DNA from: G963665495 sp963665495
Lineage (GTDB): Bacteria; Desulfobacterota; Desulfovibrionia; Desulfovibrionales; Desulfovibrionaceae
Reading direction: 5' to 3'
Assembly (NCBI GenBank): GCA_963665495.1
Contig: OY762289.1
Location: 1,364,001-1,428,000 of the forward strand
DNA: 64,000 nt
The translations under genes and the position numbers were made by a program. Positions 42,891-51,199 of the stretch are shown in pieces. Each line of letters opens with the position of its first letter. The first letter of the stretch is position 1. The notes under the pieces were generated by a model that saw only the letters and a list, made by a program, of their open reading frames with translations, had not been told where the DNA came from and did no database searches.

Positions 42891-44549
42891 ATGTATCTTG
42901 GAATTGACGTTGGAGGCACACATACGGATGCTGTCGCGTTGCATGACGGAAAGGTGGTCTGTTCGTGCAAAGTGCCAACGGATCACGAGGATTTGCTCGT
43001 TTCAGTTCGCGGCGCATTGGAAAAAGTGCTTGCCAATATCGAAGGGGAGTCCATAGACCGCCTGAATTTAAGTACCACGCTTTCCACCAACGCCATCGTT
43101 GAGGGCAAAACGGAAAATGTGGGTGTGCTGGTCTCTTCCGGACCGGGCGTGGACCCCGAATATTACCGCATCGGCCGCAATTATTATCTGCTGCCCGGTT
43201 CCATAGACCACCGGGGTGCGGAAGTAAGCCCGCTGAACGGCCAAACGCTCAACAACGCCCTGGCCGAATGCAAGGAACAAGGCGTTCGCGTATTCGCCGC
43301 CGTAAGCAAGTTTTCCACGAGAAATCCTGCTCACGAACTGGCCATGCAGCAGGCCATCGGCAGTGACGCGGATTTCGTCACCCTCGGACACCGTATGTCC
43401 GGTCTGCTGAATTTTCCCCGCCGCATAAGCACTGCCTACTACAATGCGGCTGTCTGGCGTACGTACAATACTTTTGTGGATGCGGTGGAGCAGAGCCTGA
43501 AAGATTACGGACTGGCTTCCATCCCCTCGGTCAACATGCTCAAAGCGGATGGCGGCACCATGCCCCTGGAGCTTTCGCGCCAGTTGCCGGTGGAATCCAT
43601 TTTGTCCGGCCCGGCCGCCAGCGTCATGGGCGTCATCGCCCTTTGCAACATCTCCCAGGACGCCGTGATCCTGGATGTGGGAGGCACCACGACAGACATC
43701 GCCATCTTTGCTTCGGGCGCCCCGCTCATCGAAAATCGCGGCATCGAAGTGGGATCCTATCCCACCCTCGTACGCGCGCTAAAAACGCGTTCCATCGGCA
43801 TAGGCGGCGATTCCCGGCTGCATGTGGTGGAAGGGCGTGTTTATGTGGGGCCCGAACGTGAAGGCCCGGCCATGGCCATGGGCGGACAGCATCCTACTTT
43901 GATAGACGTCTGCAACCATCTGGGGCATTCGCAGATCGGCGATGTGCAGGCCTCGAAAGACGGGGTGGAAAAGCTGGCCGCAGCCTCCGGCATTCCGGCT
44001 GACGCTTTTGCCGCGGAAGCGCTGGAATACGCCATTCAGTCCATCAAGGATGCTGTGGACGATCTTATTTGGGAACTCAACGCCCGCCCCGTGTATACCA
44101 TTCACGAATTGCTGACAGGGCACGTACTCAAACCCACCCGCGTCTACTGTATGGGCGGGCCTGCCAAGACCCTGCAAAATTTCCTGGCCAAGGCGTTTGA
44201 GGTGGAAGTGGAGGTCCCGGAGAATTTCGCCGTTGCCAACGCCGTGGGAGCAGCCTTGACGCGTACCACCATGGAACTCGAACTTTTTGCGGATACCTTC
44301 AAGCGCCGGATGTTGATACCCAAGCTTGGCATCGAACAGGAAGTTCCCAAAAGCTACACCCTGGAGCAGGCCGAAATCGATGTCCGCAGCCATTTGCGGG
44401 ATTATCTGGCCGAGGTGGGAGCGGGCACTTATGACGCAGACCAGCTTGATCTCATCGAAGGTTCCTCCTTTAATATGGTGGATTATTACCGGGGCACCGG
44501 CCGCAACATTCGCGTCAAATGCCAGCTGAAGCCCGGCATCGATGAGTAA
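42891..44549 (+). CDS. Hydantoinase/oxoprolinase family protein (HyuA-like)
   Basis: Protein of 552 residues. The N-terminal segment MYLGIDVGGTHTDAV is the actin-like ATP-binding phosphate-1 motif, and STTLSTNAIVEGK follows as in HyuA. VILDVGGTTTDIAIFASG is the second phosphate motif, with GGDSRLHV later. This is the shorter HyuA-type half rather than a full 5-oxoprolinase; no HyuB partner is present. Such proteins hydrolyse cyclic amides with ATP, but the substrate here is unknown. It begins one base after the pdxA stop and is followed, 161 bp on, by a histone-deacetylase-fold gene. Confidence 0.88.
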   Translation: MYLGIDVGGTHTDAVALHDGKVVCSCKVPTDHEDLLVSVRGALEKVLANIEGESIDRLNLSTTLSTNAIVEGKTENVGVLVSSGPGVDPEYYRIGRNYYLLPGSIDHRGAEVSPLNGQTLNNALAECKEQGVRVFAAVSKFSTRNPAHELAMQQAIGSDADFVTLGHRMSGLLNFPRRISTAYYNAAVWRTYNTFVDAVEQSLKDYGLASIPSVNMLKADGGTMPLELSRQLPVESILSGPAASVMGVIALCNISQDAVILDVGGTTTDIAIFASGAPLIENRGIEVGSYPTLVRALKTRSIGIGGDSRLHVVEGRVYVGPEREGPAMAMGGQHPTLIDVCNHLGHSQIGDVQASKDGVEKLAAASGIPADAFAAEALEYAIQSIKDAVDDLIWELNARPVYTIHELLTGHVLKPTRVYCMGGPAKTLQNFLAKAFEVEVEVPENFAVANAVGAALTRTTMELELFADTFKRRMLIPKLGIEQEVPKSYTLEQAEIDVRSHLRDYLAEVGAGTYDADQLDLIEGSSFNMVDYYRGTGRNIRVKCQLKPGIDE

Positions 44550-44637
44550 TTCCGATTCAGGCCGGACAGCAGCAGAAAACGTTGTTTTCAGCTCATAATC
44601 TTGGAGATTTTCAAGGGTCCTTTGCAAGAGATCCTTA

Positions 44638-44686
44638 CCCCCGTTAGGGGATAACGTGCTCTGAACTCGAGACGATGCAAAGAGCA
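44638..44686 (+). promoter_or_regulatory. Leader with mutually exclusive small hairpins
   Basis: Upstream of the histone-deacetylase-like gene, CCCC-CGTTA-GGGG and CGTTA-GGGGA-TAACG (44642-44656) overlap and cannot form together. TGCTCT (44657-44662) also pairs with AGAGCA (44681-44686), 24 bp before the start codon. This could be a regulatory leader; it may equally be chance. Confidence 0.25.
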
Positions 44687-44710
44687 TGTAAAGCCGCCGG
44701 AGGCACAGAC

Positions 44711-46030
44711 ATGTTAGAAGCAAAAAACAGGCTGGGACTGATTTTTTTCCCGGCATTCGACTGGGCCATATCGGAAACCCACCCGGAGCGTGAGGAGCGC
44801 CTGCTGTATACGCAGGACCAGCTGCGCGAGGAAGGCGTTTTTGATATCCCCGGTATTACGGAATACAAACCCGAAGTTGCCACGCACGAAGATGTGGAGC
44901 GTACGCATTTTTGCATTCCCACTGTGGAAGCCGTGACCACCAAGTCGCACCTCATCTCGGCCGGGGGCGCCATCAAGGCCGCCCGGCTGGTCATGGAGCA
45001 TGAAGAGGACAGGGCTTTCGCCCTGGTCCGTCCGCCCGGGCACCATGCCAAAAAGGTCGTGCACGGCAATCGCGGTTTCTGCAACGTCAATATTGAAGCG
45101 GTGATGCTCGAATACATCCGCGAACATTACGGTCCCAAGCGCATCGCCATTGTCGACACGGACTGTCACCACGGCGACGGTACCGAGGATATCTACTGGA
45201 ACGACCGCGATACGCTGTTTATCTCTTTGCATCAGGACGGTCGTACGCTGTATCCGGGAACCGGTTTTCTGGATGATCTGGGCGGCCCCAACGCGTTAGG
45301 CAAGAATCTGAACATTCCCTTGCCTCCGAATACGTCCGACGAGGGATTTCTGTACGTCATCGAGAAGGTGGTGCTGCCCATTCTTGGAGATTTCAAACCC
45401 GACCTGATCATCAATTCGGCCGGACAGGACAACCATTTCTCCGACCCCATTACCAACATGTCCTTCTCCGCACAGGGCTACGCCATGCTCAACGACATGC
45501 TCAAGCCCGATATCGCCGTGCTCGAGGGCGGTTATGCCATTCAGGGCGCGTTGCCTTACGTAAATCTGGGCATAGCCCTGGCCATGGCCGGTGTGGATTA
45601 TTCGCAGGTTCGCGAGCCGGATTACGATCCCGAGGCCATTCGCCAGAGCAAAAAAATCACTGATTACGTCAAGACCGTCTCCGACGAGGTGCTGCAGCGC
45701 TACTTCAACCCGCCGAGCAAACCCGCCAAAGGCGAAATCCACGGCGACGTCTACTCGCGTATGAAGGATATTTACTACGACACCGACGGCATCAGCGAAA
45801 GCCAGGTGGAAAGCGTGGTGCTCTGCGACAAGTGCTCCGGCGTGACTAAAATCGAGACCTGGTCCTCCATCAATCCGCTGAGCTGCTGCATCGAAATTCC
45901 CATGAACGCCTGCCCGCGCTGCCATGACCTCGGCCTGCGTATGGTGGAAGAAGCCCAGGTCAAAGGCAACTACCGTATCGTGCAGTGCATCAACCGCAAG
46001 GACAAAGAGTACCGCCAGTTCGGTTTTTAA
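44711..46030 (+). CDS. Histone deacetylase / acetylpolyamine amidohydrolase family protein with C-terminal cysteine pairs
   Basis: Protein of 439 residues from the ATG at 44711, with GGAGG 7 bp before. The zinc amidohydrolase motifs are RPPGHHA, DTDCHHGDGTEDI (metal Asp/His), SAGQDNHFSDP and LEGGYAIQG. Beyond the catalytic domain (about 1-310) is a C-terminal region with Cys372/Cys375 (CDKC) and Cys401/Cys404 (CPRC), plus CC at 395-396, which looks like a zinc ribbon. The substrate could be an acetylated polyamine, lysine or metabolite. It probably belongs with the pdxA/HyuA-like pair; a bidirectional terminator follows. Confidence 0.9.
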   Translation: MLEAKNRLGLIFFPAFDWAISETHPEREERLLYTQDQLREEGVFDIPGITEYKPEVATHEDVERTHFCIPTVEAVTTKSHLISAGGAIKAARLVMEHEEDRAFALVRPPGHHAKKVVHGNRGFCNVNIEAVMLEYIREHYGPKRIAIVDTDCHHGDGTEDIYWNDRDTLFISLHQDGRTLYPGTGFLDDLGGPNALGKNLNIPLPPNTSDEGFLYVIEKVVLPILGDFKPDLIINSAGQDNHFSDPITNMSFSAQGYAMLNDMLKPDIAVLEGGYAIQGALPYVNLGIALAMAGVDYSQVREPDYDPEAIRQSKKITDYVKTVSDEVLQRYFNPPSKPAKGEIHGDVYSRMKDIYYDTDGISESQVESVVLCDKCSGVTKIETWSSINPLSCCIEIPMNACPRCHDLGLRMVEEAQVKGNYRIVQCINRKDKEYRQFGF

Positions 46031-46066
46031 GAGAGATGGTCCCCAGGACAAGCAATTGAAAGAAAA

Positions 46067-46101
46067 GCCGCCGGGTTACGACATGATCGTAACCCGGCGG
46101 C
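46067..46101. terminator. Bidirectional Rho-independent terminator
   Basis: Perfect 14-bp stem GCCGCCGGGTTACG (46067-46080) with 46088-46101 and a 7-nt loop. It is flanked by GTTGTTTG then CTTTTTG on the plus side and by TTTTCTTT on the minus side, so it serves the deacetylase-like gene and the TPR ATPase gene, which converge here. Confidence 0.78.
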
Positions 46102-46127
46102 GTTGTTTGATGCTTTTTGTTACAGTG

Positions 46128-49100
46128 CTAAATATTTTTGATTTTTTGATCCGCCGTACGCCTTGCCTCATGCCATTGCTTCCATTCCTCAATCCGCAAA
46201 ACAATATCCTCCCCGATTTCCCGCACTTCCTGGGGCGCTCGCAGATCAAGCCCGAGGTACAGTTTGAGCCCGGCAGCCAAGGGTTCCAGCTCCGGCAAAC
46301 TCGGCGACGCCTGCAGCATATCCAGCGCCTCCTGTCCGTGCCCCAGGGCCGCGGCAATGGCCATAACGTCCGTAGACTCCTGGATATCCTTACGGACAAC
46401 ATCCGGGTGCTGAAGAACAACGCCCGCGTGTTTGAGGGCTTCAGATATCGCGCCCCGCAAAGCCAGGGCTCTGGAGAGGGTGCCGTGGTAGAGCGGTTTG
46501 TCTCCAGCCTTTTCCACCGCTTCCCGCGCCCAATGTTCTATCGTATCCAACTGCTCGAAATTTTTGGTGTCTATTAAGGCGCAGGCCATTGCATTCAATA
46601 GTCCCACTGGACGGTTTGTGCATTCCAGGATGGCTTCAAAAGTGGTCATCGGCATAGGAACGAGCCGTAATTTTTTATGAAAATAAAAACTAGTGAGGCA
46701 GGCTGTATCAATGGTTGCTGCTTTGTTGAGATGTCTGAAGCCGTCGGTCAGTTCTTGTATTTCAAAAATACAAATAGCCCCTAACAAGGCCCAAGCCCAG
46801 GCATCGTTCGGATCAAGTTCCACTGCTTTTCGTAAACAGGAAGCACCTTCTTCGGGTTGGTCGAGCGCTTCAGCAAACACACCTCCGAGCATTGCCCATG
46901 CCCAGGCATCGTTCGGATCAAGTTCTACGGCTTTTCGTAAGCATGTGACGCCTTCTTCCGGTTGGTTGAGTTTGTTAGCCAACACACCTCCGAGGTTTGC
47001 CCATGCCCAGTCAAGTTTCGGATCAAGTTCCACAGCTTTTTGTAAGCATGAGGCGCCTTCTTCAGGTTGGTCGAGTTGGTAAGCCAACGTAATTCCGAGG
47101 TTTGCCCATTCCCAGTCAAGTTTCGGATCAAGTTCCACAGCTTTTCGTAAGCAAGAGGCGCCTTCTTCGGGTTGGTCGAGTTTGTCAGCCAATATAAGTC
47201 CGAGGTTTGCCCATGCCCAGTCAAGTTTCGGATCAAGTTTCACAGCTTTTTGTAAGCATGAGGCGCCTTCTTCGGGGTGGTCGAGTTTGTCAGCCAATAT
47301 AAGTCCGAGGTTTGCCCATGCCCAGTCAAGTTTCGGATCAAGTTCCACAGCTTTTTGTAAGCATGAGGCGCCTTCTTCAGGGTGGTCGAGTTGGTAAGCC
47401 AACGCAATTCCGAGGTTTGCCCATTCCCTGGCAAGTTTCGGATCAAGTTCCACAGCTTTTCGTAAGCATGAGGCGCCTTCTTCGGGTTGGTCGAGTTTGT
47501 CAGCCAATATAAGTCCGAGTTTTGCCCATGCCTTGGCAAGTTTCGGATCAAGTTCCACAGCTTTTCGTAAGCAAGAGGCGCTTTTTTCTGGTTGATTGAG
47601 TTTGTATGTCAACACACCTCCGAGGTTTGCCCATGCCCAGTCAAGTTTCGGATCAAGTTCCACAGCTTTTCGTAAGCAAGAGGCGCTTTCTTCTGGTTGA
47701 TTGAATGTGTCAGCCAATACGCCTCCGAGTGTTGCCCATGCCCATGCATCCGCAGGGTCGTGTTGGATAATGTTGCGCAGGATTCGCGCGGCATCTTCCC
47801 AGCGTCTTTCTTTAACAGCTTTGATGGCTTCATTTTGTTTTGGTGTACGAGCCGGTAAAGACGTTCTTTTTTCGTCCAGCAATATGCATCTCAAGTTTTC
47901 CGGCAGATCAGGTAACTGTGCGAAACCTGAGGGCAACGCGCCGCAAATACGTTTCCTGCTATTCGCATCTTCAGCCCGCTCATACAGCATCTGCAACGCC
48001 CTGTAATGATCCACCCGCTGCCCTTTTTCCAATCCGCAGGCCTCGTTGGCGATGTCCGCCGCGCATTCGTGCAGTCGTTCAGGACCGTAGTACTGGACCA
48101 TGAAGTGGACCACGGCCTGCACGCGTCCGGCGGTCTGGCCGCGGCGCATCAGGTAGTAGACATTGTAGAGGCGTTCGGCGAGCTGGTAGCGTTTTTTCTT
48201 GCCCTGCAGTGCGGCCACCTGCACGGCGCCGCGGCCTTCCAATCGTTTGAGCAGGGCGCTGGCCTTGTTGGTGGTCATGCGCGCGGCCGTAGCCACTGCG
48301 CTGGCCGGACTGTCTTCCCAGAGAGCGGCCAGGCAGGCGAAAATTTTGCGTTCGGCAGGGGGGAGGTTCTCGAAATTGGATTTGAAATAATCCGTATGCT
48401 CGTCCACCAGGAGCGACAGGTCTTCCAGAAGTGAACGGAAGGAACGCTGCGCACCGAACAAGGCCAGGATGGTCAACAGGCGCGGGTTGCCGCCCGTAAG
48501 AATCTGTACGGCCCGGGCCTGGGGCTCGGTGATTTCCTTTCCCGCCACATGGCGCCAGACTTCCCGGCATTCGCCAACACTCAGGCGCGCCAGTTCCAGC
48601 AAATGGAACAACTCGAACATGGGCTGGCGGGAGTCCGTGATGGCGTCAAACCGGCTGGTGGCGGATCCGAGAAGCATGATCCGGGATTCGTGCATCAGCG
48701 TCTCACGCAGAGCCCAGCCGTCGTCCTCACTCAATTGGTCATCCAGCATCAGGTTGAGGTTCTCCACCAGCAGTAGTATCCGTTTGCCGCAGCTGTCGGC
48801 AAAATCCAGCAACCGGGCCAGGCAGCGCTGTTCCAAACGTTTTTCGTCCGGCTCCAGAAGCAGTTCTTCATAGGCCTGCCCCCACTTGGGATCCTCCGTA
48901 CGCGTCTGCAGATGGTAGAGCGCCTCCAGCCAGAATTGCCCGGCTGAGGCCACTTCGTAGCTTTCTTCTCCATAGGGCAGTGGAAACCAAAGTGCATCCA
49001 GTTCGGGATCCTGGTGTACGGCGGCGGCCACGCGTCGCAGCAGAGTGGTTTTGCCGCTGCCGCGCGGACCTAAGACCAGCAGGTGCTGGTTGCTTTGCTG

Positions 49101-49220
49101 CGTGTTTTCCCGGATTATCTCCAGGACCAGAGCGAGCATGTCCTGGCGTACCACGAAGCTCTCGATAAGCTCCTGGTCGGTCAAAAACGAGGGATTGTAT
49201 TTGACTATTTTGCCTGTCAT
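46128..49220 (-). CDS. P-loop ATPase with winged helix and 35-residue TPR array
   Basis: Protein of 1030 residues from the ATG at 49220, with GGGGG 8 bp upstream; the GTG at 49229 is less well placed. The ATPase module has Walker A GPRGSGKTT (about 51-59) and a Walker B-like LLLVEN (about 148-154), where the usual Asp-Glu is Glu-Asn. A MarR-like winged helix follows (about 290-365; SAVATAARMTTNKASALLKRLEGRGAVQV). From about residue 493 come nine near-identical 35-residue TPR-type units (WAWANLG...PEEGASCLRKAVELDPK), then degenerate repeats and a helical C-terminus. No effector domain is recognised. It starts 12 bp after the stop of the ATPase gene upstream, so it is the second gene of a two-gene operon. 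Confidence 0.85.
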   Translation of the reverse strand: MTGKIVKYNPSFLTDQELIESFVVRQDMLALVLEIIRENTQQSNQHLLVLGPRGSGKTTLLRRVAAAVHQDPELDALWFPLPYGEESYEVASAGQFWLEALYHLQTRTEDPKWGQAYEELLLEPDEKRLEQRCLARLLDFADSCGKRILLLVENLNLMLDDQLSEDDGWALRETLMHESRIMLLGSATSRFDAITDSRQPMFELFHLLELARLSVGECREVWRHVAGKEITEPQARAVQILTGGNPRLLTILALFGAQRSFRSLLEDLSLLVDEHTDYFKSNFENLPPAERKIFACLAALWEDSPASAVATAARMTTNKASALLKRLEGRGAVQVAALQGKKKRYQLAERLYNVYYLMRRGQTAGRVQAVVHFMVQYYGPERLHECAADIANEACGLEKGQRVDHYRALQMLYERAEDANSRKRICGALPSGFAQLPDLPENLRCILLDEKRTSLPARTPKQNEAIKAVKERRWEDAARILRNIIQHDPADAWAWATLGGVLADTFNQPEESASCLRKAVELDPKLDWAWANLGGVLTYKLNQPEKSASCLRKAVELDPKLAKAWAKLGLILADKLDQPEEGASCLRKAVELDPKLAREWANLGIALAYQLDHPEEGASCLQKAVELDPKLDWAWANLGLILADKLDHPEEGASCLQKAVKLDPKLDWAWANLGLILADKLDQPEEGASCLRKAVELDPKLDWEWANLGITLAYQLDQPEEGASCLQKAVELDPKLDWAWANLGGVLANKLNQPEEGVTCLRKAVELDPNDAWAWAMLGGVFAEALDQPEEGASCLRKAVELDPNDAWAWALLGAICIFEIQELTDGFRHLNKAATIDTACLTSFYFHKKLRLVPMPMTTFEAILECTNRPVGLLNAMACALIDTKNFEQLDTIEHWAREAVEKAGDKPLYHGTLSRALALRGAISEALKHAGVVLQHPDVVRKDIQESTDVMAIAAALGHGQEALDMLQASPSLPELEPLAAGLKLYLGLDLRAPQEVREIGEDIVLRIEEWKQWHEARRTADQKIKNI
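46800..47744 (-). repeat. Nine tandem 105-bp DNA repeats encoding TPR units
   Basis: The unit is exactly 105 bp (35 codons), not the 102 bp of standard TPRs. Neighbouring copies differ at only a few bases; for example two units near 47121-47330 differ at about four positions by eye. Identity at synonymous sites points to recent duplication or gene conversion. A tenth, degenerate unit continues to about 46695. It is a coding repeat, not a CRISPR array. Confidence 0.9.
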
Positions 49221-49232
49221 ACGGAGCACCCC

Positions 49233-50459
49233 CTATACGGGCTCGAAAAAGACGGCATGGGCACCCCGCCACCACTGGTGCAGCAGATGCGAGACGAACA
49301 CGAATCGTCCTGCGGAATTTTGTTTAAGGTAGCCGTCATGTTGGAATATTCGGAAGAGTTCCGCCAACACCTGTTGCTGTTCCTGTTTGGGGAAACCGTG
49401 CCGGGCGCACAGCGTCTGCATCTGCGGTAAGTCGATGAAACCAGTCACAGCTGTCTGGTTCAGCAGGTCCATGGCTAACAGGTATTCTTCCGTACGCAGG
49501 TTTTTTTTCAGCCGTTCCTGCATATGCGACAAGTCTTCCTGGCCCTGCGTGCCGAGCATTTTCGTGTTGAAAATTTCGTCTACTTCCTCAGGGGAGCAGC
49601 AGTTGTTCCCTGTGCTTTTGCAGTGGACGCGTATCTTGGAAAAAAAGAGCTGCACATGATAGGGTATATTGCATCCCAGCAGTGTGAGTATGCGCAGCGC
49701 CGCTTCCTCGGGCAGTTCAAGCTTTCGGTACGCTGCCAATGCCTGGAGGCAACTTAAAGCCGTATGGTCAGGCCATGGTTCGAGAGTGAAGGGAGTCAGA
49801 TGGTTGATGTCGGCGCTGAGGTTCACCCGATTGAGTACCGGTTCCAGTCCGATGGACCCGGCAAAGACCATGCTGATGCGTCCCTGAAATTCCATGGCCA
49901 TGGAGCGTAGCCAGCAGAGCAGTTCATGGACTTCATTTTTGCCCCCTCCGGTTGATTTATCAAGCATGTTGCAGAGTAAGATGGGCAGCTCGTCGAAAAA
50001 CAGAACTACTTTTTTATTCTGTTCTGCCAGGGCTGCCAGCATTTGGCTGCCTTTTTCCTGCCAGTTTTCGCTGGATAATCCGTCGCGGAGTTGAATTTTC
50101 AAATGAGGGAGGGAAACGGATTCGACGTGATCTCTTGCGGCACTAAGGATGTTGGAAAAAATTCTTGTAACACTACCTGTTAACGTATTGTTCTCACAGG
50201 AGGCGAGCGCCAGTTTGCCCACCAGGTCGGCCGCAGAGTGAGCGGACTGCACGTCGATGTGCAGGACAATATGATCGTCGGGTGAAAGGCGTTTGCCTGC
50301 CTCGTGCATCAGACTGGTTTTGCCGATTCTTCGCTGGGCGATAATTGATACGCTCGCGCCTTCACTGATCAATTCCAAGAGATAATTTATTTCATTTTCC
50401 CGGCCCCAAAAACGTTCCCCCGTCACATAGTTTCCCACAACGCCTATCAGAGTATCCAA
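49233..50459 (-). CDS. P-loop ATPase (archaeal ATPase_2/STAND-like)
   Basis: Protein of 408 residues from the TTG at 50459. GGAGG lies 4-5 bp before this codon, while the earlier in-frame TTG at 50516 falls inside the -10 region and operator palindromes. Walker A is QRRIGKTS (42-49), Walker B is VVLFFDELPI with DE at 156-157; FAGSIGLEPVLNR (about 200-213) is sensor-like. The N-terminal VTGERFWGRENEINYLLELI is typical of ATPase_2. A helical C-terminal part (about 250-408) may hold a winged helix. First gene of the pair with the TPR ATPase, 12 bp apart. Confidence 0.82.
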   Translation of the reverse strand: MDTLIGVVGNYVTGERFWGRENEINYLLELISEGASVSIIAQRRIGKTSLMHEAGKRLSPDDHIVLHIDVQSAHSAADLVGKLALASCENNTLTGSVTRIFSNILSAARDHVESVSLPHLKIQLRDGLSSENWQEKGSQMLAALAEQNKKVVLFFDELPILLCNMLDKSTGGGKNEVHELLCWLRSMAMEFQGRISMVFAGSIGLEPVLNRVNLSADINHLTPFTLEPWPDHTALSCLQALAAYRKLELPEEAALRILTLLGCNIPYHVQLFFSKIRVHCKSTGNNCCSPEEVDEIFNTKMLGTQGQEDLSHMQERLKKNLRTEEYLLAMDLLNQTAVTGFIDLPQMQTLCARHGFPKQEQQQVLAELFRIFQHDGYLKQNSAGRFVFVSHLLHQWWRGAHAVFFEPV

Positions 50460-50711
50460 GCTGCCTCCAAAATGTTGGTTTGCAACATAATTGTTGCCAA
50501 CAGATTTGTTGTACAACTTTTAGATACGCAGGTCAATAGCCAACGGTTTTGCTGGCAACAAATTTGTTGGAATAGAATCAATCCAATTAGCTTGAATAGG
50601 AGAGGGTATAAGTCTAAGTGCCGCTAGTCGCAGGCGCAGGAGGGGGATGCAGGCGAATTATCGCCAGAAAAGGTGGAGCGGCTGAAGAAAAGGGTATATT
50701 TGAGTAAAATT
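50460..50711 (-). other. Promoter and leader region of the ATPase pair
   Basis: Non-coding. Holds the promoter/operator cluster at 50483-50569 and the start-site ribosome-binding sequence at 50461-50468. The stretch 50570-50711 shows no gene or strong structure; a 70-codon minus frame there has no ribosome site and overlaps the terminator of the next gene. Confidence 0.6.
50483..50569 (-). promoter_or_regulatory. Promoter with three CAACA-N4-TGTTG palindromes
   Basis: Three 14-bp sites: CAACATAATTGTTG (50483-50496), CAACAGATTTGTTG (50498-50511) and the perfect palindrome CAACAAATTTGTTG (50556-50569). On the minus strand TTGACC (complement of 50531-50536) and TACAAC (complement of 50508-50513) are spaced by 17 bp, a plausible sigma-70 promoter. 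The middle site overlaps the -10, one site lies just downstream and one upstream of the -35. This layout suits repression, perhaps autoregulation by the winged-helix ATPase, which is an inference. Confidence 0.6.
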
Positions 50712-50747
50712 CCCGCCGGACAGAGTCTTGCCTCTCTGTCCGGCGGG
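50712..50747 (-). terminator. Rho-independent terminator of the 99-residue protein gene
   Basis: Perfect 14-bp stem CCCGCCGGACAGAG (50712-50725) with 50734-50747 and an 8-nt loop, followed on the minus strand by AATTTTAC. The T-run is poor but the stem is strong; it lies 21 bp past the stop. Confidence 0.6.
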
Positions 50748-50768
50748 TTGCGCTGGAAAAAAGTGGTG

Positions 50769-51068
50769 TTATTCTGCTTCCTGGTCTTCCGCCATCCAGC
50801 CGGTGAGGGCGTCGATGATTTTCTGGGCTTGATCAAAGCTTGAGATGGTAAATTTGGATTGCTGGCGGTATTCGTTGTTCATTTTCCGGTAGCGGCGGAT
50901 TGTAAATTTGGCCGCACCGTAGTCTTCTTTTTTGCGATCCCATTCCTGGTATTTGAAAATGATGGTGGACCAGGCGCCTTTGCTCAAAACGACTTTATCC
51001 AGTTCCTTGACAATAAGGATGTCATTTTCTTCATAATTGATGGTCAATTCGTCAATGGTTGATGCCAT
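50769..51068 (-). CDS. Small protein of unknown function
   Basis: Protein of 99 residues from the ATG at 51068, with AAAGGAG 5 bp upstream. Not assigned. It is mixed alpha/beta with a central WSTIIFKYQEWDRKKEDYG and FTIRRYRKMNNEYRQQSKFTIS, ending in an amphipathic helix (SSFDQAQKIIDALTGWM). The shape faintly recalls PC4-like or other small single-strand nucleic-acid-binding folds, but this is an impression only. Divergent from the DUF2784-like gene. Confidence 0.75.
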   Translation of the reverse strand: MASTIDELTINYEENDILIVKELDKVVLSKGAWSTIIFKYQEWDRKKEDYGAAKFTIRRYRKMNNEYRQQSKFTISSFDQAQKIIDALTGWMAEDQEAE

Positions 51069-51199
51069 GCTTGCTCCTTTGTTCACAGGTTTCGCTTCCG
51101 GCTTCTGGTAGCGGATGGGGCCGGTAGTGTAAATAGGCATTTGGGAAAAAATCATACGGCGGGATTGCCCTTGGGTACGCTTTGCTATAACTCATACGA

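Noticed and set aside
46695..47744. Repeat block considered as a CRISPR array
   Set aside because: 105-bp units have no spacers and encode a continuous TPR reading frame.
50624..50836. 70-codon minus frame upstream of the ATPase pair
   Set aside because: Runs through the terminator and the end of the 99-residue gene, with no ribosome site.
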